This document shows, one piece after another, positions 24,107-33,823 of a DNA stretch of 64,000 bases. Within the stretch, counting starts at the first letter, position 1. Every line of letters begins with the position of its first letter. The stretch comes from Paenibacillus paeoniae (GTDB taxonomy: Bacteria > Bacillota > Bacilli > Paenibacillales > Paenibacillaceae): positions 2,046,001-2,110,000 of the forward strand of contig NZ_QUBQ01000001.1 of assembly GCF_003388735.1 (NCBI RefSeq). The letters are read 5' to 3'. The notes under the pieces are model-generated. The model did not search any database. It had not been told where the DNA came from and was given only the letters and a program-made list of their open reading frames with translations. The position numbers and the translations under genes are program-made.

Positions 24107-26971
24107 TCAGCCTTCTGCCCTGTTCTGGGACAGCCATTCCTGCATGCGGGGAACCATCTGATTCGTATGCATGGTCTCGATCTTCGGTCCCGGCAATGAG
24201 TACAGGAAGTGCTTTCCATAATAAGTATCGATGATTCTTGTATCATAGATGATGACGATTCCTTTGTCATGCGCAGTTCGAACCAATCGGCCAAATCCTT
24301 GCTTAAAACGAATGACTGCTTGAGGAATGGACAACTTCATGAACGGATTTTGCTTCTGCCGCTGCAGAAGCTCCGACTTGGCTTCCACAAGCGGATGATT
24401 GGGAGGCTGGAACGGCAATCGGACAATCGCCAGACAGACAAGCCCTTCTCCTGGAATGTCCACCCCTTCCCAGAAGCTGCTCGTACCCAGCAATACAGAC
24501 TCCGGCTGTTGAAGGAATCTGCGTGTCAGCTTTGTCCGATTGCTGCTGTCAATGCCTTGGCCCAACGTTTGAATTCCAGCTGCGTCAAGCCTCTGCTTCA
24601 GAGGATCATACACTTGCTTGAGCATTTTGTAGGACGTGAACAAAACGAGCATTCTGCCCTTTGTCTCTACGGCCGTATCAGCCAGCGATCCGACTAGCTT
24701 GTCCATATACGCTTCGTCTACCGAAGCCCCCTTCAACACCGGGAAATCCCTTGGAATGACGACTAGCGCCTGCTCTCTATAATTGAACGGAGACGGCAGC
24801 AATACGGTTTTCAGTTTTCCTTGTTTCTCATAACCTTCAAGACCGAGCTGCTCCTCCGCATATTGAAAGTTTTTTTGTACCGTCAAGGTTGCCGAAGTCA
24901 TCACAATACTGTCCTTCGCATCAAAGAAATATTTTTGCAATTGACTGCTGACATCGACTGGCGCAGCGTAAAGCTGCATAGAACGTTGACGATAGGCTGT
25001 ACTGGCTTCCAGCCAATAGACATACTGCTTATCTTCCAGCTTCGTAAACAATCTCAGCTCGTCTTTTACGCGGCTTAGATCGCGAAGCGCTCCGTTAAGA
25101 TCGGTCAACGATGCTTGAATAGACAAGTCATCAACGCGATCCTTCACATCATTCATCATCTTCTCCGCTGTCTTGATTACCCTGGTCAGCTCAACATGAA
25201 CATTGTTTTCAACGGCAATTACTTCATCCCAGCCTGTCGGCAGCTTGCCCGTACTAAGACGTTTCACTAAAGAGCCATTATCGCTAACGCTGTCTGATTC
25301 TGTGGATGCAAAGGCGTAAAACATTTCGAACAGCTTATCCCAATGCTCCTTCACTTCCTGGAAGATCGGAATGATCGTATCGATCGTCTCCGTCCAGGCC
25401 TGCACATGATCGTCGCCTTCCTGTTGAAGCCGGAGGCGAAGGGAAGGCAACAGACCTGATCGATTGTCGCGATACAAGCGAATCATCGCTTGCACGAGTG
25501 TGAAATAATGAACGTTCATGCCCAAATGCTTGCCGGCTACCTCTTCCACATGGTGAGCTTCATCAATAACAAGATGATTGTATGTAGGAAGCAGTCGGTG
25601 ATCCGCCTGAACATCCGTAAACAACATGGAATGGTTCGTGATACATACATCTGCCAAATTTGATTCGTGCTTGGCGCGATGGTAATAGCAGCGTTTGAAC
25701 CAAGGACATGCCCGATTCAGGCAAGAATCCGCATCGCTGGCTACAGTTGACCAAAAGTCGGCGCCGCGGCTGCCGAAATTCAGCTCCTCTTGATCACCGG
25801 TTTCCGTCTCGCCAAGCCAAACCACCATTTGTGCAGCCGTAATAGGATCTTCGATCGGAGCCACCATGTCTTGCGCGTTCAGCTTGCCCTCGAACTTGCG
25901 CAGACATAAATAATTGCCTCTGCCTTTGAATATGGAAGCCTTGAACGGAAAAGGAAGCACTTCTCCAAGCAAAGGCAAATCACGTTGACGGAGCTGCTCC
26001 TGCAAGTTGATTGTATGAGTGCTCACGACAATTTTGCTTTTGCTTTGAATGCTGTAATAAAGCGCCGGTATGAGATAACCAAGCGACTTTCCTGTGCCTG
26101 TACCCGCTTCGATCAGAAGATGTCTGCCCTGCGTAAGCGCTTCATACACTTCGCGGAACATCATCACTTGTGACTCGCGCTCTTCATACCGCTCGAACTT
26201 GTCCTGGAAACGAGATCTGACTTGCTCCAAATAATCATCAAAAGTAATGTTGTCAAGGACCCCTTCGCCAGCGGGATCATCTCCCCTTGGCGCCTTCTCC
26301 TCGCTCCATTCCTTCGCTTTCAATGCGAATTGACGATAAAAGTCGTAGTCACCCATATCGAAAACGGTATTTTGCTCGATTCTTTTTTCGTTTTGCTTGA
26401 GAAACCAATGCAAATCCTTGCTTTCATCAATTAACGCAGAGAGCCGCTGCGCGGTAAGCAGCGGCATGGAGCGCAATTTATTGACCATCTCGATGAAAAT
26501 AAGGGCAGTCGCCATCGCATCGCTGTCAGCTTGGTGATGCTGATGATTGTCGATGCCGAATTGCTCGGCGACTGCGCCAAGCTGATAAGTCGTAATACTT
26601 GGATAAAAGATGCGCAACAGTTCAATCGTATCCAGCCTTCTGCCAGTGAAGGGCATATAGCCGCAACGATCAAGCGCATTGTTCAGAAATCCGGCATCGA
26701 ATCCCACATTATGAGCAACGAGTACCGCATCATCCAATAGTGGAATAAGCTCCAGCAACACTTCGTTAAGCTCTGGAGCGTCTTTCACCATTTCTTCCGT
26801 TATGCCAGTCAGTCCCGTAATAAAAGCTGGAATCGGGATTCTCGGCTTTACAAACGCGCTATAGGTTTTGACGATGTCAAGCTCGTCGGAGACAATGACA
26901 AGGCCAACCTGCAGGATATCGTCTTCCGCGCTATGTCCAGTCGTCTCCAAATCCAGTACAGCATAATTCAT
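24107..26971 (-). CDS. dinG: Exonuclease-helicase DinG
   Basis: A 954-residue two-part protein. The N-terminal DnaQ-like 3'-5' exonuclease (about 1-170) shows VLDLETTGHS, AHNVGFDAGFL and HQADSDA. The C-terminal part is an XPD-like superfamily 2 helicase with Walker A EAGTGTGKSLGYL, LVIDEAHHVEE and a late GFGRLVRT-type motif VI. Four cysteines fit an Fe-S site: one in YLCLRKF and three as C-x4-C-x5-C in DSCLNRACPWFKRC. The spacing of the last three equals that of E. coli DinG. It should resolve R-loops or damaged forks. It lies between a TPR gene and rex, as in Bacillus, where dinG is near panBCD. Confidence 0.94.
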   Translation of the reverse strand: MNYAVLDLETTGHSAEDDILQVGLVIVSDELDIVKTYSAFVKPRIPIPAFITGLTGITEEMVKDAPELNEVLLELIPLLDDAVLVAHNVGFDAGFLNNALDRCGYMPFTGRRLDTIELLRIFYPSITTYQLGAVAEQFGIDNHQHHQADSDAMATALIFIEMVNKLRSMPLLTAQRLSALIDESKDLHWFLKQNEKRIEQNTVFDMGDYDFYRQFALKAKEWSEEKAPRGDDPAGEGVLDNITFDDYLEQVRSRFQDKFERYEERESQVMMFREVYEALTQGRHLLIEAGTGTGKSLGYLIPALYYSIQSKSKIVVSTHTINLQEQLRQRDLPLLGEVLPFPFKASIFKGRGNYLCLRKFEGKLNAQDMVAPIEDPITAAQMVVWLGETETGDQEELNFGSRGADFWSTVASDADSCLNRACPWFKRCYYHRAKHESNLADVCITNHSMLFTDVQADHRLLPTYNHLVIDEAHHVEEVAGKHLGMNVHYFTLVQAMIRLYRDNRSGLLPSLRLRLQQEGDDHVQAWTETIDTIIPIFQEVKEHWDKLFEMFYAFASTESDSVSDNGSLVKRLSTGKLPTGWDEVIAVENNVHVELTRVIKTAEKMMNDVKDRVDDLSIQASLTDLNGALRDLSRVKDELRLFTKLEDKQYVYWLEASTAYRQRSMQLYAAPVDVSSQLQKYFFDAKDSIVMTSATLTVQKNFQYAEEQLGLEGYEKQGKLKTVLLPSPFNYREQALVVIPRDFPVLKGASVDEAYMDKLVGSLADTAVETKGRMLVLFTSYKMLKQVYDPLKQRLDAAGIQTLGQGIDSSNRTKLTRRFLQQPESVLLGTSSFWEGVDIPGEGLVCLAIVRLPFQPPNHPLVEAKSELLQRQKQNPFMKLSIPQAVIRFKQGFGRLVRTAHDKGIVIIYDTRIIDTYYGKHFLYSLPGPKIETMHTNQMVPRMQEWLSQNRAEG

Positions 26972-26987
26972 TGATTCCCCGATCCTC

Positions 26988-27716
26988 TCACAAACAGCAC
27001 AGCTCCGTGCTACCGAAATATAACGATAATTGTCCCGGCGTTTCCTGACAGGACTTTAAATTATTTAATGAGTCCGTAAAGCTTGGATACACTTCATAGG
27101 CCTTGAGAAACAGCTTCTCCGCCTGGGCAATATTCATGTGCACTGCGTGAATGCACCCAAGGGCATTATAGCCTAAAGCGAGCCACTTCGGAAAGTCCGA
27201 CAGCACAATTAATAATTGAAATTGCCGCTGCGCCTCCTGCCAATTTTGCATATGCATCTGGCTCATGCCTAGAAAAAGCCTGGCTAAATTGCATTCCGGA
27301 GCAATCGATATCGCGTCTTGAAATAATCCTGCAGCATGCGAAAACATAAATAATTTATAATAGCCTTGGCCTCTGTTAATAATCAAGGCTGCTTCTTCGG
27401 GAATCGTGAGATCCGACATGTTGCAGGTCGATGACTCCACAGCCGAATAAACGGGTATTGGTCCCTCGATTGATTCCGATTCCTCTTCTAAAACAGTCTG
27501 AGCGATTGGGACTGACTGCCCTTCACCGAAGCTGTCATGAAAATCAGATACTTTTTCCTCAAAAATCAACCATTGCTCGATAAAGCTGTCGCTCATCTGT
27601 TTCAATTCGGTGATTTGCTTAAGGAACGCCATTTGCTCCTGATCGCTTGCTTGTGGATACTGCTTCGTGATCCCGTCAAGCAATTCGTTCATGGAACTGA
27701 ACATATGCTGAAACAT
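26988..27716 (-). CDS. Tetratricopeptide-repeat protein
   Basis: A 242-residue cytoplasmic protein. The N-terminal third is helical and acidic. The C-terminal half has about three TPR-like units (GYYKLFMFSHAAGLFQDAIS; CNLARLFLGMSQMHMQNWQE; YNALGCIHAVHMNIAQAEKL). It should bind proteins rather than catalyse. It lies between panD and dinG on the same strand, 16 bp before dinG. In-frame ATGs at 27704 and 27692 are alternative starts. No named family recognised. Confidence 0.8.
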   Translation of the reverse strand: MFQHMFSSMNELLDGITKQYPQASDQEQMAFLKQITELKQMSDSFIEQWLIFEEKVSDFHDSFGEGQSVPIAQTVLEEESESIEGPIPVYSAVESSTCNMSDLTIPEEAALIINRGQGYYKLFMFSHAAGLFQDAISIAPECNLARLFLGMSQMHMQNWQEAQRQFQLLIVLSDFPKWLALGYNALGCIHAVHMNIAQAEKLFLKAYEVYPSFTDSLNNLKSCQETPGQLSLYFGSTELCCL

Positions 27717-27833
27717 GCCGCATCCCGCCTTCGCTTAGAGTAAGGAGTGATACGCTCATTTTTTGTTTACAGCACTCTTTTCATACGGCGTACCAGTCGT
27801 TACATAAGTGAGGGATGTTGCGTTATCCAGCCA

Positions 27834-28217
27834 TTAGATAATGGTGGCATGCAATTCCTCAGTCAAAACCTTGAGCGGCTTGTTCTCATCGTCAAGAATG
27901 GTAATAACCGGCTTATACGATTTGGCTTCTTCGCTTGTCATCATGCCATAAGAGATAATAATGACTTTATCCCCAGGCTGAACAAGTCTGGCTGCCGCAC
28001 CGTTCAAACAGATCACACCTGAACCCCTGGCTCCAGTGATGACATACGTTTCGAATCTTGCTCCATTGTTATTGTTCACGATCTGCACTTTTTCATTTTC
28101 CAGCAAATCCGCCGCATCCATCAAATCTTCGTCGATTGTAATGCTGCCGACGTAATTCAAATTCGCTTCCGTTACGGTAGCGCGGTGCAGCTTGGATTTC
28201 ATCATGGTTCTAAACAT
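27834..28217 (-). CDS. panD: Aspartate 1-decarboxylase (pyruvoyl enzyme)
   Basis: A 127-residue proenzyme. PanD self-cleaves between Gly24 and Ser25 (seen in YVGSITID) to make the pyruvoyl cofactor, then converts aspartate to beta-alanine for pantothenate. The [19 protein letters not shown] segment is characteristic. ATG 28217 is preceded by GGAGGGG at 6 nt; a longer in-frame start at 28256 lies inside panC. One base separates it from the panC stop, so panB-panC-panD form one unit in the Bacillus order. Confidence 0.97.
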   Translation of the reverse strand: MFRTMMKSKLHRATVTEANLNYVGSITIDEDLMDAADLLENEKVQIVNNNNGARFETYVITGARGSGVICLNGAAARLVQPGDKVIIISYGMMTSEEAKSYKPVITILDDENKPLKVLTEELHATII

Positions 28218-28218
28218 G

Positions 28219-29097
28219 TTAAACCCCTCCACTCGGATGGTACAGGCTATTATCAATCAAACGAGTCGTTCCAAATTTAACAGCCATCGCCAGCAGTACC
28301 GGCGCATCCAGCTTATACGTAAGTTCTTCTTCCTCCAGCGGCTCAAGCGAAGGATACCGAAGCAGTTCCACATAATCGATAATCGCATCCGGCGCCGATT
28401 CGATCCGCTCCTTCACTCGGGACTGGAGCAAGCCTGCCGTCATCGTATCCTCTTGAATCCAAATACGGGCCTGATCAAGCGATTGGGACAAGACCACAGC
28501 TTGCGCCCGATGTTCAGCGGACAAAAAAACATTGCGCGAGCTAAGCGCAAGACCGTCCGGCTCTCGTACTATCGCGCATGGCACAATGATGGTATCGAAA
28601 TTCAAATCATGAACGATTTGCTCAATAACGGCAACTTGCTGCGCATCCTTCATTCCGAAGTAAGCGCGGTCCGGTTTCACCAGATGGAATAATTTGCTGA
28701 CAACAAGACCGACTCCGTCAAAGTGTCCTGGTCTTGAAGCACCGCACAATCGATCTGTCAATCCGCCCACGATGACGCTGGTTTTGGAAGGCGTTGGATA
28801 CATCTCATGTACCGTCGGTAAGAATACCACATCCATACCGCATTCATCGGCAAGCTTCAGATCGCGCTCTTCATCACGAGGGTAACGATCCAGATCTTCG
28901 TTTGGTCCGAACTGGGTCGGATTAACAAAGATGCTCAGTACGGAGACATCATTGTGCGCCTTCGCTTCCCGCATTAGGCTTGCATGTCCCTCATGAAGAT
29001 ACCCCATCGTCGGCACGTAGCCGATCGAACGCTTCCCGCCTTCGGATAATGCATATAAGTGCTCTTTCAACTCTACAATTGTGCGGCATACGATCAT
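28219..29097 (-). CDS. panC: Pantothenate synthetase
   Basis: A 292-residue ligase that joins pantoate and beta-alanine with ATP through a pantoyl adenylate. The HIGH-like motif appears as [12 protein letters not shown], with [33 protein letters not shown] and the KMSKS-like [10 protein letters not shown]. The normal length is about 280-290. Its start overlaps the panB stop by 4 nt (ATGA). Confidence 0.97.
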   Translation of the reverse strand: MIVCRTIVELKEHLYALSEGGKRSIGYVPTMGYLHEGHASLMREAKAHNDVSVLSIFVNPTQFGPNEDLDRYPRDEERDLKLADECGMDVVFLPTVHEMYPTPSKTSVIVGGLTDRLCGASRPGHFDGVGLVVSKLFHLVKPDRAYFGMKDAQQVAVIEQIVHDLNFDTIIVPCAIVREPDGLALSSRNVFLSAEHRAQAVVLSQSLDQARIWIQEDTMTAGLLQSRVKERIESAPDAIIDYVELLRYPSLEPLEEEELTYKLDAPVLLAMAVKFGTTRLIDNSLYHPSGGV

Positions 29098-29996
29098 GCG
29101 AGCGGTACTTCCTTTCGCTGTCTCTCTTCTGCGTTCTTCCGCTGCTCTCCAGCGGTTCCTCCATACAGCGAAGTCGGTGAAGCGGAGCTTGGCTGGAACA
29201 CATGCTCTTCAGCAGGAAACTGACGCGTTTTCACTTCATCTACAAAAGATTCCACTGCACTGCGTATAGTCGAGCCGATATCGGCGTATGTTTTCACGAA
29301 TTTCTTCTCAAAGTATGGGGAGGAATACTGCAGAATGTCATGATAGACAAGAACCTGTCCATCACATCCTCTGCCCGCTCCTATGCCAATCGTCGGAATA
29401 GTAAGCGCCTCGCTGATCGCAGCCGCTACAGGCTCCGTCACGAGCTCCAGAACGATGCTGAACGCTCCTGCCTTCTCTAGTGCAAGCGCATCTTCCATCA
29501 GCTTCTGAGCATCCTTCTCCGTCTTCCCTTGCACCTTATAACCGCCAAGCTGATGCACGGATTGCGGCGTAAGTCCCAGATGGCCCATTACAGGAATGCC
29601 GGCTTGAACCAGCGCTTCCACATCGGATGCAATTTCCGCGCCCCCTTCAAGCTTCAGAGCCTGCGCTCCGCCTTGCTGCATGATCTTTGCAGCGTTAAGC
29701 AGTGTAGTTTCCCTGCTGGCTCCATAGGACAAAAACGGCATATCCGCAACGATAAATGTATTCGTCGCAGCTCTTGCAACCGATCTTGAATGATACACAA
29801 TATCGTCAACTGTCACTGGTATCGTCGTCTCGTAACCCAATACGACATTTCCGAGCGAATCTCCTACCAAAATGACATCAATTCCCGCTTCTTCTGCAAG
29901 CTTTGCGGACGGATAATCGTAAGCCGTCAGCACGGAAATCGCATTGCGCCCCTGCTTCATTTTCAGCAGGTTGTGGATCGTCAGTCGTTTCCTCAT
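29094..29996 (-). CDS. panB: 3-methyl-2-oxobutanoate hydroxymethyltransferase
   Basis: About 300 residues, TIM barrel. PanB transfers a hydroxymethyl group from methylene-THF to 2-oxoisovalerate to give ketopantoate, the first committed step to pantothenate and CoA. Motifs: VLTAYDYPSAKLAEEAGID, VGDSLGNVVLGYE, ADMPFLSYG, VMGHLGLTPQSVH and IGIGAGRGCDGQVLV. The start 29996 is chosen because AAAGGAG lies 9 nt upstream; earlier ATG/GTG codons are inside or touching the RBS. The C-terminal ~35 residues are a variable Ser/Gly/Arg-rich tail. It is the first gene after an attenuator-like leader. Confidence 0.96.
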   Translation of the reverse strand: MRKRLTIHNLLKMKQGRNAISVLTAYDYPSAKLAEEAGIDVILVGDSLGNVVLGYETTIPVTVDDIVYHSRSVARAATNTFIVADMPFLSYGASRETTLLNAAKIMQQGGAQALKLEGGAEIASDVEALVQAGIPVMGHLGLTPQSVHQLGGYKVQGKTEKDAQKLMEDALALEKAGAFSIVLELVTEPVAAAISEALTIPTIGIGAGRGCDGQVLVYHDILQYSSPYFEKKFVKTYADIGSTIRSAVESFVDEVKTRQFPAEEHVFQPSSASPTSLYGGTAGEQRKNAEERQRKEVPLA

Positions 29997-30035
29997 CGCT
30001 TTCATCTCCTTTTGCACTTATGTGCTATTTTAAAC

Positions 30036-30248
30036 ACAAAAAAACCTTTTAGCCGATTGCTAAAAAGGTTCCGAACATAAAAAGGAAACGGTTGCTTGTT
30101 GTGCTTCCTTCTGTCTCGGTCCCTACGGCTCAGAGCAGAGTGTGCAACACCAATCATTGACACGGTTCAATCTGCGAGTTTACCAGTGCAGCTTCCTTGG
30201 AATACCGCCTGATATCTGTAGTGTACCAAAAAAAACAAACTTCGTAAA
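30036..30248 (-). promoter_or_regulatory. panBCD promoter and leader with intrinsic terminator (attenuator-like)
   Basis: Promoter TTTACG (30243-30248), 17-bp spacer, TACACT (30220-30225); predicted start near 30213. A leader of about 140 nt follows and then a strong terminator (AACCTTTTTAGC paired with GGCTAAAAGGTT, then seven T, about 30036-30072). That terminator is only about 40 nt before the panB start, with no clear promoter after it. Read-through therefore appears necessary for panB expression. The leader can fold short hairpins with unpaired A, for example CTGC-A...GCAG (30180-30199 region). Leader hairpins called the pan motif are known before panB in Firmicutes; I could not align this one from memory. 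Confidence 0.6.
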
Positions 30249-30277
30249 CGTTCTGTATTGACCATCATGCCAGATGA

Positions 30278-31264
30278 CTATGAACGGTTCAGCGGTTCAC
30301 CCATTTCTGCTGAGAAGATCGTAACCAGCGAGCCGTCGGCGCGTTCTACTCGAATGGCTCCGCTCTCATCCAATCCTACCGGCGTGCCTTCAAGCTCGCC
30401 TTGTGGCGTAACGAGACGAACCTTCTGTCCGATGGACACGGACAACGACTCCCATAGCGCTGCAATCGCGTTGAAACCTTCCTGTAAGAAGAGATCATAA
30501 AGAGTCTCCCATTCCTGCATGAATTCAGCGACAATTGCACTTCGGCTGAATGGCTGCCCCGCTTCAATGCGAAGCGAAGTCGCCTTCGCGAGCAGCTCCT
30601 CCGGATAATCCCCTTCGGACAGATTGACGCTGATGCCCACGCCTGCAACGATATATTTAAGACGCTCATCCTCTGCTGCCGATTCCAGCAGGATGCCGCT
30701 AATTTTTTTACCTCGAATCAACAAATCATTCGGCCACTTGATGCCGATAGGCAGCTCCGTCAGACGCCTTAGACTTCTGCATAGTGCAACAGCAGTCAGC
30801 AGTGTGAGCTGCGGCGCACAATGAATGGGAACATGAGGACGCATCACCATGCTCATCCATATGCCTTTGCCTTGCGGAGATACCCAGCCGCGGCCCATTC
30901 TCCCGCGTCCGCCAGTCTGCTCCTCCGCCAGCACAAGCGTCCCTTCCGGCGCCCCGGACTCCGCTAGCGCTCTCGCCGAATCCTGAGTCGACTTCACCTG
31001 CTCAAAGTAGTGAATCGACTGGCCGAACCTGGCTGTAGAATGCGATTCCGCTAACCTTTCACTATTTATTTCGTCGGGAGAATACAACAACCGATACCCC
31101 AGCTTGGTCGAGGCTTCAATCTCATAGCCGGCTGTTTCGAGCTTGCGAATCTGCTTCCAGACCGCCGTGCGGCTCACATTGAGCTCCTGGCTCATCATAG
31201 CACCGGATACGTATTGATCCGGATGACGCTTCAGCAAATTCAGCAATTGATCATGGCTTTTCAT
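30278..31264 (-). CDS. birA: Biotin-protein ligase / biotin operon repressor
   Basis: About 328 residues. An N-terminal winged helix (SGAMMSQELNVSRTAVWKQI), a central ligase domain with the biotinyl-AMP loop GGRGRMGRGWVSPQGKG, the IKWPNDLL motif and a C-terminal SH3-like domain. It activates biotin and attaches it to acetyl-CoA and pyruvate carboxylases, and probably represses biotin genes. ATG 31264 is preferred over 31279 because AGAGGG lies 6 nt before it. It overlaps the cca 3' end by 14 nt. The panB leader starts within 35 bp of its 3' end. Confidence 0.95.
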   Translation of the reverse strand: MKSHDQLLNLLKRHPDQYVSGAMMSQELNVSRTAVWKQIRKLETAGYEIEASTKLGYRLLYSPDEINSERLAESHSTARFGQSIHYFEQVKSTQDSARALAESGAPEGTLVLAEEQTGGRGRMGRGWVSPQGKGIWMSMVMRPHVPIHCAPQLTLLTAVALCRSLRRLTELPIGIKWPNDLLIRGKKISGILLESAAEDERLKYIVAGVGISVNLSEGDYPEELLAKATSLRIEAGQPFSRSAIVAEFMQEWETLYDLFLQEGFNAIAALWESLSVSIGQKVRLVTPQGELEGTPVGLDESGAIRVERADGSLVTIFSAEMGEPLNRS

Positions 31265-32546
31265 AAGTACCCTCTTCATTCCATATTATGGATTGCTCAA
31301 TCAGCTTGCCCTTCTCATTCACAATATCCCCGGAAGCAACCGCAATCAGCAGACGATTCAGCAGCCTGCTCATCCATGGACCTGCCCTTCGGGATAGGGC
31401 TTGTTGCAGCTCATTGCCTCCTATCGCCAGCTGCTTCAGCGATTTGGCAGGCATTTCCTTCATTATCGAGTATAAGCGATTCACGATTTCCTGGGATAGC
31501 TGGCCCCTTTGCGGTTTGAGTGCTTGTACCACATGCAGCCAATGTCCCGCTGCTTCTTCACCGTAACGAATGACAGCTTCCAGCCATGCGGCGCGAATGC
31601 GGGATTCATCGTCCTCATTCACGCGCACAGCCATCTCTGTATGAAGCCGCAAGATGGTCATAACCAGCCCTGCTCTTTTGTTGGGGAGTCTAAGGCTGAC
31701 CAGCAGCTCTTGCGCGTCCTTCTCAGCGGCTCGCAACGACAATAAGATAGCCGCCCAGCGCTCGTCCAAATGTTCAAGCGAGCTTAAAGACGCCATTTCA
31801 ACACCGTCATATTCCGCAGATTGTTGAATACGGGTCAATAATGCCGGAGATGCCGGCTCTTTGAATTCTCCCCACAGACCGCTGGCGCCAAGCCAAGCCA
31901 GCCCCCTCTCCGGGGCATCGCCCGACAGCATTTTATCCAGCTCCGCTTGTACGCGCTCCATCGCAATGTGGCGGAGCAATCCCTTGTACGACTTAAGACC
32001 CCGCCAAAGGGACGGCACCGGCCGAAGTCTGTATGTGCCGAGAAAGCGAATCGCTCTCAGCATACGCAGCGCATCCTCCTGCAGGCGATCATTCGCCTTC
32101 CCCACACAGCGGAGACGTGACTCACGCAAATCATGCTGACCGTTATAAGGGTCGTACACGTAGCCGCTTTGCCGTATCGCCATCGCATTCATAGTGAAAT
32201 CACGACGCAGCAGGTCTTCGTCCAACTGAAGCACGAACGCAACGGATGAGGGCTTGCGGAATTGCTCATAGCTTGACTCCGTCCGATACGTCGTAACCTC
32301 GTATGTCTCGCCTTGCTGTACAACGGTAACTGTGCCATGCTGCAAACCGGTCGGTATGCATTTCGGGAACAAACCCATAACCTGCTCCGGCAACGCCGAC
32401 GTTGCGATATCGATATCATGAACGGCTAATCCCAGTACTGCATCGCGAACGGCTCCGCCTACGAATACAGCCTCATATCCATCCGATTCAAGCTTTTCAA
32501 TCAAAGGCATGGCTGCCTTCATCTCTGACGTAAGCTGCAGCTTCAT
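31251..32546 (-). CDS. cca: CCA-adding tRNA nucleotidyltransferase
   Basis: A 431-residue class II nucleotidyltransferase. The head domain has VFVGGAVRDAVLGLAVHDID with the metal-binding aspartates, then RRDFTMNAMAI and the RRxD-like segment LQEDALRMLRAIRFLGTYRL. It adds or repairs the 3' CCA of tRNA. The C-terminal third is helical and more divergent. The order bshA-cca-birA-panB is conserved with B. subtilis, and birA overlaps its 3' end. Confidence 0.95.
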   Translation of the reverse strand: MKLQLTSEMKAAMPLIEKLESDGYEAVFVGGAVRDAVLGLAVHDIDIATSALPEQVMGLFPKCIPTGLQHGTVTVVQQGETYEVTTYRTESSYEQFRKPSSVAFVLQLDEDLLRRDFTMNAMAIRQSGYVYDPYNGQHDLRESRLRCVGKANDRLQEDALRMLRAIRFLGTYRLRPVPSLWRGLKSYKGLLRHIAMERVQAELDKMLSGDAPERGLAWLGASGLWGEFKEPASPALLTRIQQSAEYDGVEMASLSSLEHLDERWAAILLSLRAAEKDAQELLVSLRLPNKRAGLVMTILRLHTEMAVRVNEDDESRIRAAWLEAVIRYGEEAAGHWLHVVQALKPQRGQLSQEIVNRLYSIMKEMPAKSLKQLAIGGNELQQALSRRAGPWMSRLLNRLLIAVASGDIVNEKGKLIEQSIIWNEEGTYEKP

Positions 32547-32597
32547 ATCCGCTCCTCCCTTCTTGCGCCTGCCGTCTCCACTACTTAATAAGACCGC

Positions 32598-33758
32598 TTA
32601 TTCACACACCGTTACCGGTACTTCAACATCGATCCCAAGCACGCGATAATAAATGGACTCATATTGTTCCGTAATCGAATCATTACAGAAGTCATTTCTG
32701 GCGCGCTTCAAGCACGCTTCCCTGAACTTCGCATGAAGCGCCTCATCTGTCAGCAGCTTGATGGCGCCTTCCGCCATGTCCTCCACATTGCCCACATCCG
32801 ACAAGAACCCCGTAATGCCGTGTGTAACCAGCTCCGGAATACCTCCTGCGTTGGAGCCGATCGTTGGCACACCGCATGCCATCGCTTCAAGCGACACCAG
32901 TCCGAAGCTTTCTTTCTCGGAGGGCAGCAATAACACGTCCGCCATCGAGATCACTTGTGCGACGTCTTCTTGCTTGCCAAGAAAATGGACACGGTCCTCA
33001 AGCCCCATATTTTTAATCTTGCATTGAATTTTGGTCAGCTCCGGCCCTTCTCCTACCAATAGAAGCTTGGACGGGACTCGCTTCGATACCCGCTCGAAAA
33101 TTTCCACCACATCGCTTACGCGTTTCACGGGGCGGAAGTTCGAAATATGCATCAAAATTTTCTCGTCCGGCGCCGCAAAGTCGGAGCGCAGTGAAGCTAC
33201 TTCCCGCGGATAATATACACGCTTATCGACAAAGTTGTAAGTCAGATCGATAGGGGTCAAAATGTCCAGCAAGTTTCTCGTTTCCTGAATCAGATCGTTG
33301 GATACCGCCGTGACGGCATCACTCTGATGGATCGCAAGTCTGATCAAATCCTTTAACGATTCGTCTTGTGCTAGTACGGTAATATCAGTGCCATGCAAAG
33401 TCGTAACCGTTTTAAGTCCGTTGCCCATCATCTGCTTGGCGAGATAGGCGCACACGGCATGCGGCACAGCATAATGCACATGCAGCAGATCAAGCTGTTG
33501 CATTTTGGCTACCTGAGCCATCTTGCTGGCAAGCGAAAGATCGTAAGGAGGATAACGGAATACGTAATAATCATTTACTTCTACTTCGTGGAAAAATATA
33601 TTTTTATGAAACTTGCCTAACCGAAACGGTATGCTATGTGTAATAAAATGAATTTCGTGCCCACGTTCGGCAAGCAGCTTCCCTAATTCCGTAGCTACGA
33701 CGCCTGATCCTCCCAGCGTCGGATAACATGTAATGCCGATTTTCAGCTTCCTAGCCAT
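32598..33758 (-). CDS. bshA: N-acetyl-alpha-D-glucosaminyl L-malate synthase (bacillithiol)
   Basis: About 386 residues, GT4-family glycosyltransferase, the first step of bacillithiol synthesis (UDP-GlcNAc plus L-malate). Visible motifs: the N-terminal nucleotide fold ITCYPTLGGSGVVATELGK, HVHYAVPHA, and the donor site EKESFGLVSLEAMACGVPTI followed by GSNAGGIPELV. The start 33758 is chosen with GGGGAGGTG 9-10 nt upstream; a GTG/ATG at 33782 lies before that RBS. It follows bshB1 in the same unit, so two of the three bacillithiol steps are encoded together. Confidence 0.95.
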   Translation of the reverse strand: MARKLKIGITCYPTLGGSGVVATELGKLLAERGHEIHFITHSIPFRLGKFHKNIFFHEVEVNDYYVFRYPPYDLSLASKMAQVAKMQQLDLLHVHYAVPHAVCAYLAKQMMGNGLKTVTTLHGTDITVLAQDESLKDLIRLAIHQSDAVTAVSNDLIQETRNLLDILTPIDLTYNFVDKRVYYPREVASLRSDFAAPDEKILMHISNFRPVKRVSDVVEIFERVSKRVPSKLLLVGEGPELTKIQCKIKNMGLEDRVHFLGKQEDVAQVISMADVLLLPSEKESFGLVSLEAMACGVPTIGSNAGGIPELVTHGITGFLSDVGNVEDMAEGAIKLLTDEALHAKFREACLKRARNDFCNDSITEQYESIYYRVLGIDVEVPVTVCE

Positions 33759-33823
33759 TCGTGATGCACCTCCCCCACTCATGTGGTATATCTATATCTA
33801 TTCCCTACAGGCTGTACCTTTTG

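Noticed and set aside
30036..30170. Small ORF (MIGVAHSALS start) in the panB leader
   Set aside because: It runs through the terminator, is highly basic, has no RBS and ends in the panB RBS; an RNA-based leader explains the region better.
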